Origin: Gemmatimonadota bacterium
GTDB taxonomy: Bacteria > Gemmatimonadota > Gemmatimonadetes > Gemmatimonadales > Gemmatimonadaceae
DNA: 64,000 bases
Direction of reading: 5' to 3'
Assembly: GCA_026387915.1 (NCBI GenBank)
Contig: JAPLKS010000020.1
Location: 62,001 to 126,000, forward strand
Shown here piece by piece: positions 42,589 through 50,400 of the stretch. How positions within the stretch are numbered: the first letter of the stretch is position 1; every line of letters starts with the position of its first letter. The translations under genes were made by a program, and so were the position numbers. The notes below the pieces were generated by a model that ran no database searches, was not told the origin of the DNA, and was given only the letters and a program-made list of their open reading frames with translations.

Positions 42589-43976
42589 GCCGCGGTAAAC
42601 TCGAGTTCGCTGCTATTCGTCAGGCGCCACCGTCCAAAGCCACTCTGGTCATAGAATGTCAACTGCACGTTGAGGCCTCGATACTCCCAGATTTGCGTTC
42701 GCCCGCGCTGGCCCATGTCACCAGCTCTCGGTTGTTGCTCAAACACGGCATCTGGGTCGCCCAATCCGAGTAAGACCTTCCCGCGGTCGGTCTTCCAACC
42801 GGGAGATCCTTCTTCGTGGAACCGGGTGTTCGCGTCGAGCAAGCGACGGAAGTACTCGCGCAATGGGTCATTTCCAGCCACGGCCGAAGCGCTGGTTTTG
42901 AGGAAGGCCGCCCAGGCCCCCGCCCGCATCTCAGGAGCCGTATCGCGAAGCGCCTTGAGTCGAACGGGATTCGCAAACCACCGCAGATAGTCGACCATGT
43001 CCTGATAGGACGCGACCGGCAGATCATCGCCGAACGAAATGAATACAACCGCCTTTACGCTGTCCGCCGTTCCGAGGCGCGAAAACGCGACCGTTGCCGG
43101 GCCGATGCCGACGCGGGACACGGCGAGATACACGACGCCACTGTACAGCGAGCCGCGGCGGGGAAGAGAGAGGGTGTCCGAAAAAAGGCGCGAGCCGCGA
43201 TCCGCTGTCACTGTCACGTTCAACGGGAGGCGTGCTTGCGTTCCGTTGTCATACGCTTCGACGTAAACGCCCACAACACTGTCGCGCCCAAAGACGGCCG
43301 CCGACTGCGGGTTGGCAACGAGCCGAGGCAGTGAATCCACTGAAATGCGGGGCGATACGCGCGTGAAGGCGATGGGGGTTGAGATCGTGCCCGCTCCCAC
43401 ACCGAGTGTTGGGACAATCAGTGCGACGTCCTCAGTGGCCGAGCGAGAGCTTCCATCATCGCGAACCGTCACACTCAGCGTGTAGCGCCCAGGTTTTACC
43501 GTGAGCAAATCCTGATAGATGATGCTTTCATCGATACGGGATGTCTCCTTGTAGCTCGCGACCAACACAGATTCGTGCGCTTCACTCTGCGCGACTGTTG
43601 CGCCACCGTCCTTGATGAAAATGCTGATGCTGTAGCCGGCGCGAAAACGATCGTTTTCGCGGGCAAAGGTGAGCGCGGCATTGGTCATCGAGACGGCGAA
43701 CAGCGCGTGTGTGGAGTCTTTACTGGGTGCGGCAAGAAAGGAAATGGTGCCGATAAATGGCATCGGCGCGCCACGAGCAAGGAATCCCATGTCCTGATAC
43801 AGCTTGGCCTGATCAAACTCAGGACCGGCCGGTGTGACGCGGCGCGCGCCAGCGTCTGGCGCAGCTGACGGAGCTGGGCCGCGCCCTGGAGCGCTCGCTG
43901 GAGTCGCTCCGCGGCAGGCAGAGAGAATCAGAATGGTTGCCGTAAAGGCAACTGCGCGGCCGGCCTGTGTTGGCAT
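42567..43976 (-). CDS. GWxTD domain-containing lipoprotein
   Basis: The 469-aa product has a lipoprotein signal (MPTQAGRAVAFTATILILSAC) and a long Pro/Ala-rich tether. The middle region is beta-sandwich-like. The C-terminal GWxTD domain (about 360-469) shows HEEGSPGWKTDRGKVLLGLGDPDAVFEQ and a following IWEYRGLNVQLTFYD strand. The domain is frequent in Gemmatimonadota, Acidobacteria and Bacteroidota but has no settled function. ATG at 43976 is preceded by AAGGGA; the longer open frame above it is not needed. The gene is divergent from the Ser/Thr kinase gene. Confidence 0.85.
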   Translation of the reverse strand: MPTQAGRAVAFTATILILSACRGATPASAPGRGPAPSAAPDAGARRVTPAGPEFDQAKLYQDMGFLARGAPMPFIGTISFLAAPSKDSTHALFAVSMTNAALTFARENDRFRAGYSISIFIKDGGATVAQSEAHESVLVASYKETSRIDESIIYQDLLTVKPGRYTLSVTVRDDGSSRSATEDVALIVPTLGVGAGTISTPIAFTRVSPRISVDSLPRLVANPQSAAVFGRDSVVGVYVEAYDNGTQARLPLNVTVTADRGSRLFSDTLSLPRRGSLYSGVVYLAVSRVGIGPATVAFSRLGTADSVKAVVFISFGDDLPVASYQDMVDYLRWFANPVRLKALRDTAPEMRAGAWAAFLKTSASAVAGNDPLREYFRRLLDANTRFHEEGSPGWKTDRGKVLLGLGDPDAVFEQQPRAGDMGQRGRTQIWEYRGLNVQLTFYDQSGFGRWRLTNSSELEFTAAWRRRVQ

Positions 43977-44084
43977 TATTGCGTCCCTTAAAGTGTCGTT
44001 GGCCCCGCTCAATCTTACACGTACCCGAAAGTCGCTCGGGCGTTTCGCTTGCCAGTCTCCGCACCGCCAGTTAGGTTCGCCCGC

Positions 44085-44999
44085 GTGGCTCGTGATCCCC
44101 TTGTAGGCACAACATTGGCAGGCTATGCCCTTCTCGACCGCGTCGGTGAGGGGGGCACGGCCACGGTATACCGTGCCACTCACCCAACGTTTGGTGAGTG
44201 CGCCGTCAAAGTTTTACGCGAGCGGCTTCGTCAAGATAAGACCGCGGTCGCCCGTTTTCTCCGCGAGGCCTCATACGGCACCCGCGTCCAACACCAAAAT
44301 GTGGTACGAACGCTCGAAACTGGACAGTCCGCCGAAGGACTTCACTTTCTGGCCATTGAATGGGCTCCGGGCGAGATCCTTGAGGGATACGCCAAGCGAC
44401 ACGCCCCGCTTCCGGCCGACGAAGTATCGGCGATCATCCTTCAGATCGCCGATGCCGTGTACGCCGCTCACAGTAGCGGCATTGTCCATCGGGACTTAAA
44501 GCCCGAAAATCTCATGTATGACCCGGCAACCCGCATCGTCAAGTTGCTGGATTTTGGTATTGCCACTTCCACAGACGCAACGGCAGACGACCGCCTGACG
44601 CGTGCGGGATTTTTTGTCGGCACCCTGATGTACGTCGCACCCGAAGCGTTGTCCGGAGAAGTGGTCACACCTGCTGCCGACCAATACAGCCTCGCGACGA
44701 TCGCCTATCTGCTGCTGACTGGCACCCTGCCGTACACCGCCAAGACGCCGCGCGAGATGTTCACGCAACTGCTCTCTCAGCCGCCGATTGCGCTCAATAA
44801 GGCCAAGCCAGGCGTCCAGTTCTCGCCGGTGGTTGAGCAGACCGTTATGCGTGGACTCGAGAAGGCGCCCGCGGATCGCTTTGCCGACGTTCTGGCGTTT
44901 GCCAAGGCCCTCGAACTTTCTCTCGCCGATGGCGGGAAGGCTGAGGACGGTGGGGGCTTTATGACGCGGATGAAGGGCTTGTTTCGGGGAAAGAACTAG
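44085..44999 (+). CDS. Soluble Hanks-type serine/threonine protein kinase
   Basis: This 304-aa kinase has all catalytic elements: the glycine loop GEGGTATVY, the ATP lysine in CAVKVL, HRDLKPEN with the catalytic Asp, DFGIA, a GTLMYVAPE activation-segment end, and the D-x-YSLA helix. There is no transmembrane segment or PASTA domain, so it is a cytoplasmic kinase. Start is uncertain: GTG at 44085 (MARDPLVGTT...) or an in-frame TTG at 44049; neither has a strong ribosome binding site. Its 3' end overlaps the convergent histidine-kinase gene by 41 nt. Confidence 0.9.
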   Translation: MARDPLVGTTLAGYALLDRVGEGGTATVYRATHPTFGECAVKVLRERLRQDKTAVARFLREASYGTRVQHQNVVRTLETGQSAEGLHFLAIEWAPGEILEGYAKRHAPLPADEVSAIILQIADAVYAAHSSGIVHRDLKPENLMYDPATRIVKLLDFGIATSTDATADDRLTRAGFFVGTLMYVAPEALSGEVVTPAADQYSLATIAYLLLTGTLPYTAKTPREMFTQLLSQPPIALNKAKPGVQFSPVVEQTVMRGLEKAPADRFADVLAFAKALELSLADGGKAEDGGGFMTRMKGLFRGKN

Positions 45000-46026
45000 T
45001 CTGTTTTTCCGGTGGCGGTGAGTCGGCAGGCACCCACAGCGTGAAGACCGTTCCTTTACCGAGCTGACTCTCGAGGGTGATATCCCCGTCGAGCAGTCGG
45101 GCTAGGCGCCGTGAGATTGAAAGGCCAAGCCCCGTTCCGCGCCGCATCGAATCGCCGCGCGGCCCCGCATTCACTTGCTCAAACTCTTCGAACACCCGTT
45201 CCAGGTCCTTCTCGTCGATCCCTGGGCCCGTGTCGATGACCTGCAGCGCCACCCAGTTCCCGCCCGCCGCTAACAGCGGACGAGCGTGGGCCGCGGCCGC
45301 GAACGTTGTCACCTGCCCTTCCAGCACGAAGGCCGCGCGCATCGTGATACTTCCTTCGGCTGTGAATTTTATGGCATTGCCAAGAAGGTTCACGAGAATC
45401 TGCCGCAGGTGCGTTGGGTCGGTGGCGATGCGCGGAAGTGTGGACGGCACCGCAATAGAAAACGCGAGCCCTTTCTTTGTAATCAGTGGCTCCACTTCAG
45501 CGGCCACGTCGATGACAAACGGGCGAAGCTTGATGAGTTCGCGATGCACATCGAGGCGGCCGGCCGCCATTTTGGCGAGATCCAGCACCTGCTCCACAAG
45601 CTCGCGCAGATGATTGGCCGACGACTCAATGCGCTCGACGGGGCCCGTCTGACGCGCACTGAGCTCTCCATACGCGCCCTCGCGTAAGAGGTCCACGAAC
45701 CCGACGATGGCCGCCAGCGGCGTGCGAAGCTCATGCGAGACGTTCGCGAGGAATTCGGATTTGGCCCGATTCGCGCGATACAGTTCCGCAGAAAGTTGCT
45801 CCAGTTCGGCTGATCGCTCCGCGATACTGCGGGCCTGTCGGCGCTCGAACACCAGCCCCACAAGAATGGCGATCACGGCCACCAGGAGGGTGGCCCATAA
45901 CGCCAAGCGCATCGGCCAGCCTGCCTGCCGCACGTAGCGGTCCGCGATCACCAATACGATGAAGACGCTGACAAACACCGTGCCTAGGGCGACCGTAGAA
46001 GCGCGCAACCGAAACCGCAGACTCAC
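44959..46026 (-). CDS. Membrane sensor histidine kinase
   Basis: The 355-aa protein has two transmembrane helices (about 11-28 and 41-60) with almost no periplasmic loop, then a coiled linker. The HisKA domain has its phosphoacceptor at His98 (NVSHELRTPLAAIVGF). The HATPase domain carries N (QILVNLLGNAIKFT), G1 (DTGPGIDEKDLERVFEEF) and G2 (GTGLGLSISRRL) boxes. It probably senses an intramembrane or cytoplasmic cue. GTG at 46026 was chosen because GGAGGAG precedes it. No response regulator is adjacent, so it is an orphan here. Confidence 0.93.
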   Translation of the reverse strand: MSLRFRLRASTVALGTVFVSVFIVLVIADRYVRQAGWPMRLALWATLLVAVIAILVGLVFERRQARSIAERSAELEQLSAELYRANRAKSEFLANVSHELRTPLAAIVGFVDLLREGAYGELSARQTGPVERIESSANHLRELVEQVLDLAKMAAGRLDVHRELIKLRPFVIDVAAEVEPLITKKGLAFSIAVPSTLPRIATDPTHLRQILVNLLGNAIKFTAEGSITMRAAFVLEGQVTTFAAAAHARPLLAAGGNWVALQVIDTGPGIDEKDLERVFEEFEQVNAGPRGDSMRRGTGLGLSISRRLARLLDGDITLESQLGKGTVFTLWVPADSPPPEKQTSSFPETSPSSAS

Positions 46027-46096
46027 CTCAACTCCTCCCGGCAATAATTCGTCGACACATTGACGCGCCCCTCGTCCGCTCCTTACTTCCTGCACC

Positions 46097-46666
46097 ATGA
46101 CGCCTCACGAACAACTCCTCGCCTTCCTCGCCGAACGCTCGGCGCGCCGCGGCAACTTCACGCTGGCCTCCGGACGCCAGTCGTCGTTGTATATCGACGC
46201 ACGCCTGACCACGATGAGCCCGGATGGCCTCGCCACGATTGGCCCCCTGGCACTCGCCGCCATTCATGATGCGGGGTGGTCACCAGACTCTGTTGGTGGC
46301 TTAACCCTTGGTGCCGATCCTGTGAGCTACGCGATTGCGTATGCGAGCGCCCTCGCGGGAGCTCCGATCCGTGCGTTCACGGTTCGGAAGGAAGCGAAAG
46401 CACACGGTACAGGCAAGCTCATTGAAGGGCCGTTCCAGCCGACCGACCGCGTGGTGGTCATTGAGGATGTTATCACGACGGGCGGATCGGCGCTCAAGGC
46501 CATCGCCGCCGTGCGAGCTGCCGGCGCGACGGTCCTCGGCGTGCTCGCCGTTGTGGACCGGGAAGAGGGGGGGCGTGAGGCTATTGCCGCCTCGGGGGTG
46601 ACGGCCATTGCCTTGGCGGGCGCGGCTGAAATCATCGCGCGCATGCCAGAAACCTCAGGGTCCTAA
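46097..46666 (+). CDS. pyrE: Orotate phosphoribosyltransferase
   Basis: PyrE joins orotate and PRPP to give OMP in pyrimidine synthesis. The 189-aa product has GNFTLASGRQSSLYIDARL near the N-terminus (the orotate site), VRKEAKAHGTGKLIEG with the catalytic loop, and the PRPP-binding motif VVVIEDVITTGGS. Length is slightly short but normal for the clade. It is divergent from the histidine kinase gene with 70 nt between, and converges on the AraC-type regulator with a 4-nt overlap. With upp 10 kb away it gives the window two pyrimidine PRTases. Confidence 0.95.
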   Translation: MTPHEQLLAFLAERSARRGNFTLASGRQSSLYIDARLTTMSPDGLATIGPLALAAIHDAGWSPDSVGGLTLGADPVSYAIAYASALAGAPIRAFTVRKEAKAHGTGKLIEGPFQPTDRVVVIEDVITTGGSALKAIAAVRAAGATVLGVLAVVDREEGGREAIAASGVTAIALAGAAEIIARMPETSGS

Positions 46667-47559
46667 GCGGCGGCGGAAATAGTACCGGGAACGGCGACCG
46701 CCCGCACCGTCGCCCGCACCGCGAGTGGTCGCAAGGTTTGGAGCCGATCCAGATACGGCAGCACGAGGTCGGCGCGAAATCGTTCCGACATCGCATCTCC
46801 CGTATAGCGCGCGCGAAACTCACTGGCGGTGAGATGTAACAGCGTACGAACGTGCCGTCCAAAGCTTTGGGGTGACGAATAGTCGAGATGGTTGGCGACA
46901 TCGGCAACCGAGAGTCCGGTGTTCTCGAATAAGCGCGCCGCGCGAATCAGTCGCGTATACGCGAGATAGCGCTTGGGTGCCGGCAGCCGCGCTCGAAAGA
47001 ATCGACTCATGAGGGTTGACGGCAAAACACCGAGACTGCTCGCGAGTTGACGAACGGTCGACAGTTGCGCGCCAGCCGCGAACAACGACTCGAAAAATCG
47101 CCAGCAATCTCCAGGCACCCCCGCGAGATCCTCGCGCAGCAGCGCGAGTGTTGCCCGGTCGACGTCGCGCGACGCTTCTGCTCCGAGCAACTCCCGAAGC
47201 TGTGCCCATCCTGCGGGTTCCCGTGCATCCACGAGCGAACGCACGCCGCAGTTTCCCATCGCAAGAATCGCCTCCGCGTTGCGCTGACCCGTGTTCGATG
47301 ACAGCAGCGCGACGGCAGGGATGCGTGGAAATTCTCGCACCATCGCTTCTACACGCGCGGGCTCCTCGTGCACACATCGCGCGACGGACAGGAGGACGGC
47401 ACTCACACGTCGCTCTCGCAGATCCCGCACAATCTCATCAACGCGCTCGCGATGGATGGTGCGATAGAGGCCGGCGCCGGCAGCGTCAACGCGCGAACGT
47501 TCGTGCGGCTCCAGCATCGTTGCAACCGGAGCCATGTGTGGTGAGGCGCGGTGTGTCAT
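46663..47559 (-). CDS. AraC-family transcriptional regulator
   Basis: The 298-aa regulator ends in a double helix-turn-helix of AraC type (about 175-265): LASSLGVLPSTLMSRFFRARLPAPKRYLAYTRLIRAARL, then VADVANHLDYSSPQSFGRHVRTLLHLT. The N-terminal part (about 30-130) does not look like an AraC cupin; its alternating strands and helices (VSAVLLSVARCV, IPAVALLSSN) suggest a degenerate receiver-like fold. ATG at 47559 has GGAGGG six nucleotides upstream. A G-quadruplex-capable run lies 14 nt further upstream. The target is unknown. Confidence 0.85.
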   Translation of the reverse strand: MTHRASPHMAPVATMLEPHERSRVDAAGAGLYRTIHRERVDEIVRDLRERRVSAVLLSVARCVHEEPARVEAMVREFPRIPAVALLSSNTGQRNAEAILAMGNCGVRSLVDAREPAGWAQLRELLGAEASRDVDRATLALLREDLAGVPGDCWRFFESLFAAGAQLSTVRQLASSLGVLPSTLMSRFFRARLPAPKRYLAYTRLIRAARLFENTGLSVADVANHLDYSSPQSFGRHVRTLLHLTASEFRARYTGDAMSERFRADLVLPYLDRLQTLRPLAVRATVRAVAVPGTISAAA

Positions 47560-47572
47560 GGTGTTCCCTCCA

Positions 47573-47590
47573 GGGTGGGGTGGGTGGGGG
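47573..47590. promoter_or_regulatory. G-quadruplex motif just upstream of the AraC-type regulator start
   Basis: GGGTGGGGTGGGTGGGGG on the plus strand has four G-runs separated by single T residues, the most stable type of quadruplex motif. It lies 14 nt from the regulator ATG, on the template strand, so the mRNA leader carries the C-rich complement. The rest of the 47591-47740 spacer up to rnpB has no ORF. Confidence 0.6.
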
Positions 47591-47740
47591 TCGCGCCAAC
47601 GGTTCATGCGCCTCGTCACCCTCCTGTCACCCCCACGCCCCGCCAGACGCTTGGGTGTCACTCTGCCCTTTTTTGCGCCCCTGCGCGTGCTTTGCACTGT
47701 CTCCTGTGCAGACCGTCCCCAGAGCGACTACCTTACAGAC

Positions 47741-48123
47741 GGGGATTCCCTCGGCCGGACGGTCGCGTCGCAGAGGTTGGATTTCTGCGCCGAGGAAAGT
47801 CCGGGCTCCATGGACACGTTGCCAGGTAACGCCTGGGCACCTCGTGAGAGGTGACGGACAGTGCCACAGAAAATAGACCGCCCACTTCGGTGGGTAAGGG
47901 TGAAACGGTGGGGTAAGAGCCCACCGCGTTCGTGGTAACACGGACGGCACGGCAAACCCCAGCGGGAGCAAGGCCGAATAGGCGGCGAGCAGCAGTCCTC
48001 TGCGATCCAGACGCCGCGGGTAGGCTGCTAGAGGGTACGGGCGACCGTACTCCGAGAGAAATGACCGTACGGCGTTGATTTGACGCTGACAGAACCCGGC
48101 TTACAGGCCGAGGGATTCACCCC
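47741..48123 (+). ncRNA. rnpB: RNase P RNA (bacterial type A)
   Basis: This is the catalytic RNA that matures tRNA 5' ends. Conserved blocks appear in order: GAGGAAAGTCCGGGCTCC (CR-I), ACAGAAAATAGACCGCC, GGTAAGGGTGAAA, GGTAAGAGCCCACCG, AAACCCCA..GGAGCAAG..AATAGG (CR-IV region), GAGAAATGACCGT, and ACAGAACCCGGCTTACAGGCC (CR-V and the CCA-binding region). The P1 helix pairs TCCCTCGGCC at 47747-47756 with GGCCGAGGGA at 48106-48115. Ends are approximate to within a few nucleotides. The protein subunit gene rnpA lies about 4 kb away. Confidence 0.97.
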
Positions 48124-48135
48124 ACCTCGTTTTTT
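48109..48135 (+). terminator. Intrinsic terminator of rnpB, abutting the next start codon
   Basis: CGAGG (48109-48113) pairs with CCTCG (48125-48129) and is followed by six Ts (48130-48135). The upstream stem strand is also the 3' strand of P1, so terminator and mature RNA structures compete. The T-run ends exactly at the ATG of the next gene. Confidence 0.65.
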
Positions 48136-49020
48136 ATGCGCGCGCCTTCACTCATCCGCTCGCTCGTCAGCGCTTTGGTGCTCGTAGGTGTTGCTGGTGT
48201 CAGCGCCTGCCGTCCGCCCGTTCCGGAACAAGTCCTTCATCCGTCCATGCCTACGCCGGCGGGACCGCTGCTCGGCGCGCGCGCGGAGTGGTGGGTTCCG
48301 CGCTCTTCGGGTGACTCGATGACGTTCGTGATTGACGCGATGTCGTCTCTGCAGGTGGCCCAAGACACGACGGTGCGAACCGACAGTACTTCGGCACACA
48401 CCGAGCTGTTGTGGCGCGGCGTCACGTCTGGTCGGTTTAGTGGCCGGGTCGGTGTCTTTGTGACGCGAACAGGCAACACGTCCACTCCGGTTTCTCCCAA
48501 CACGCTCCCGCTCGCCTTTTCTGGCGACGCACGAACGTCAGGGAGTGTTCTGCTTTCTTCACCGACCCCAAGCTGCGCGGCGCCCGCACCTGCGGCTGCC
48601 GTGGCCGCCGCGATCTACAGCACGCGAGATCTCTGGTTTCGCCTTCCCGATACGTTGCGCGTTGGCACGGTGTGGCAAGACACGGCCACGATGGTACAGT
48701 GTCGCGACGGAATTCCGCTGCACCTGAGCGCGGTTCGCTCGTACCGCGTCGCACGAACCGAGGACACCGATGACGGGGTGGTCGTGGTCATCACGCGCGG
48801 CCAGCACCTCACACTCAGTGGCCGTGGCGACCAGTGGGGCGAGGCGGTCTCTGCCGAGGGCGCGGGAGATTCACAGATGAGCTTGCGTGTCTCCGCGAGC
48901 ACGGGCGCGTTGCTCACGGCAGAGGGGACTGGAGTCCTTGAGCTGCGGTTCGGCGGCACGCGTCGCATGCAACGCGTGCGCCAGACCACCATGACTCGGA
49001 TTCGTCGTGCGCTAAAATAG
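48136..49020 (+). CDS. Hypothetical lipoprotein
   Basis: The 294-aa product starts with MRAPSLIRSLVSALVLVGVAGVSAC, a good lipoprotein signal with Cys25. The remainder is beta-rich with no motif I can name (SGRFSGRVGVFVTRTGNTS; VVVVITRGQHLTLSGRG; ELRFGGTRRMQRVRQTTMTRI). There is no ribosome binding site: the six Ts of the rnpB terminator touch the start codon. Translation may come from a leaderless transcript or from rnpB read-through. The stop codon lies inside a 25-bp palindrome. Confidence 0.75.
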   Translation: MRAPSLIRSLVSALVLVGVAGVSACRPPVPEQVLHPSMPTPAGPLLGARAEWWVPRSSGDSMTFVIDAMSSLQVAQDTTVRTDSTSAHTELLWRGVTSGRFSGRVGVFVTRTGNTSTPVSPNTLPLAFSGDARTSGSVLLSSPTPSCAAPAPAAAVAAAIYSTRDLWFRLPDTLRVGTVWQDTATMVQCRDGIPLHLSAVRSYRVARTEDTDDGVVVVITRGQHLTLSGRGDQWGEAVSAEGAGDSQMSLRVSASTGALLTAEGTGVLELRFGGTRRMQRVRQTTMTRIRRALK

Positions 49021-49039
49021 TATCACTGTGATACTATTT
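49015..49039. promoter_or_regulatory. Perfect 25-bp palindrome at the gene end, between convergent genes
   Basis: AAATAGTATCAC (49015-49026), a central T, and GTGATACTATTT (49028-49039) form a perfect 12-bp inverted repeat containing the stop codon of the lipoprotein gene. The near-absent loop suits a protein-binding site or a cruciform rather than a classical terminator, although it could also stop transcription towards dnaN. Confidence 0.6.
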
Positions 49040-49058
49040 CGCCCTTTGTCCTGTGTGG

Positions 49059-50168
49059 TTAGTCCACCAGGCGCAGCGGCATCAACAGACAGAGGTATTT
49101 GGTGGGATCGGACCAGCCTTCCGGTTCGATCGTCGCCGCACGCTCTGGTGCCTTGAAGGTCATGCGCACTTCATCCGTCGGCATATAGCGGAGAATCTCA
49201 AGCAGATAGGCCGCGTTGAAGCCGATGTCGAGCGGATCTCCAACAAACCGTACGGGCATTTCGTCTTGGGCGTCGCCAAGGTCCGGTGTGCTCACACTGA
49301 ACTTCACCATCGCGGCGTTGAACGAGAGGCGAATTCGGTGTGTTTGGTCGGACGCCACGACGGACATTCGCTTCAGCGCGCTAGCAAACGCACTCTTGTC
49401 GAGAATGGCGTACTTGTCGTTGTCCTTGGGAATCACCTGATCATAGCTCGGGTACGGGCCTTCGATGAGGCGGGTGTACACGGCGGTGAACGGTGAACGG
49501 AAGCCGAGGTGATTTTCACCCTGCGCGACCTCGAGTTCCTCTTCTGCCGGAAAGAGGCGTCGGATCTGTTCGAGCGCTTTTGGCGGAATAATGAGATCGC
49601 TGGTTGTGCCGGCGGTCCGTCCCGGAACTTCCATTTTCGCCAAGCGATGTCCATTCGTGGCGACCATGCGCATGTACTCCGGGCGAAGCTCCCAGAGCAC
49701 ACCGTTGAGAATCGGTCGGCTCTCCTCGGTACTTGCTGCGAAGGCCGTGTGTTGAATGAGTTTTTGCAACTCACCAGACGGAATACGCATTGCCTTTTCG
49801 AAATGCACAGCCGGGAAGCTTGGAAACTCACTCTTTGGGAGTCCAAGCAACTTGAAGCGTGAGCGCCCACACTCGAGGGTGATGCGCTGGTCGCCGGTCG
49901 CCGAAATTTTGACTGGGGCCGGCGGAAGCTCGCGAGCGATCTCCGACAGCTTTCGCGCCGGAATCGTAATCGCTCCCGCTGCCTCGACGTCGGCGGTCAC
50001 TTCCGTGCTTATGGCAATATCGAGATCGGTACCGGAAATCCGGATGCCTTTCTCGGTTGTCTGCACGAGCAAGTTCGCGAGAACCGGCAACGTGGTTTTG
50101 GAGGGGACCGCGGAGGCAACCGCGGCGAGCCCTTCCTGGAGTTTTTCCCGCGAAATTGTAAAGCGCAT
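49059..50168 (-). CDS. dnaN: DNA polymerase III beta sliding clamp
   Basis: This 369-aa clamp starts at ATG 50168 with the typical MRFTISREKLQEGLAAVASAVPSKTTLPVL. Three repeated clamp folds follow. AFAASTEESRPILNGVLWEL marks domain 2, and the C-terminus has the conserved YLCLLMPLRLVD block corresponding to the MPMRL end of DnaN. It encircles DNA and tethers polymerase III. It lies downstream of dnaA on the same strand, the standard order, with a 232-nt spacer (50169-50400). The spacer has no ORF and only weak DnaA-box-like sequences. Confidence 0.97.
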   Translation of the reverse strand: MRFTISREKLQEGLAAVASAVPSKTTLPVLANLLVQTTEKGIRISGTDLDIAISTEVTADVEAAGAITIPARKLSEIARELPPAPVKISATGDQRITLECGRSRFKLLGLPKSEFPSFPAVHFEKAMRIPSGELQKLIQHTAFAASTEESRPILNGVLWELRPEYMRMVATNGHRLAKMEVPGRTAGTTSDLIIPPKALEQIRRLFPAEEELEVAQGENHLGFRSPFTAVYTRLIEGPYPSYDQVIPKDNDKYAILDKSAFASALKRMSVVASDQTHRIRLSFNAAMVKFSVSTPDLGDAQDEMPVRFVGDPLDIGFNAAYLLEILRYMPTDEVRMTFKAPERAATIEPEGWSDPTKYLCLLMPLRLVD

Positions 50169-50400
50169 ACGCGACCAAGTCCCTGAAAGTGTGGACACCG
50201 ACTCGCTCTATCTTTTACTGATTAAGGAGTCTCCAACTCTCGCAGTAGAAGTAGTAAGGTGTGGAAAGTTGAAAAGCAATACAAGTCGTTGTTTTACTTG
50301 AACTTCTCGTCTGTCAGGTGATGTGAACACGCCGTGGAAACTTCGGGGGAGGCCGTGGATTGAGGGGCCCGGGTCTCGCCCACCTTTCTGGAACCGATGG

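Noticed and set aside
50199-50400. dnaA-dnaN spacer as the main oriC
   Set aside because: Only boxes with two or more mismatches are visible; the dnaA-rpmH gap has a perfect box and is the better candidate.
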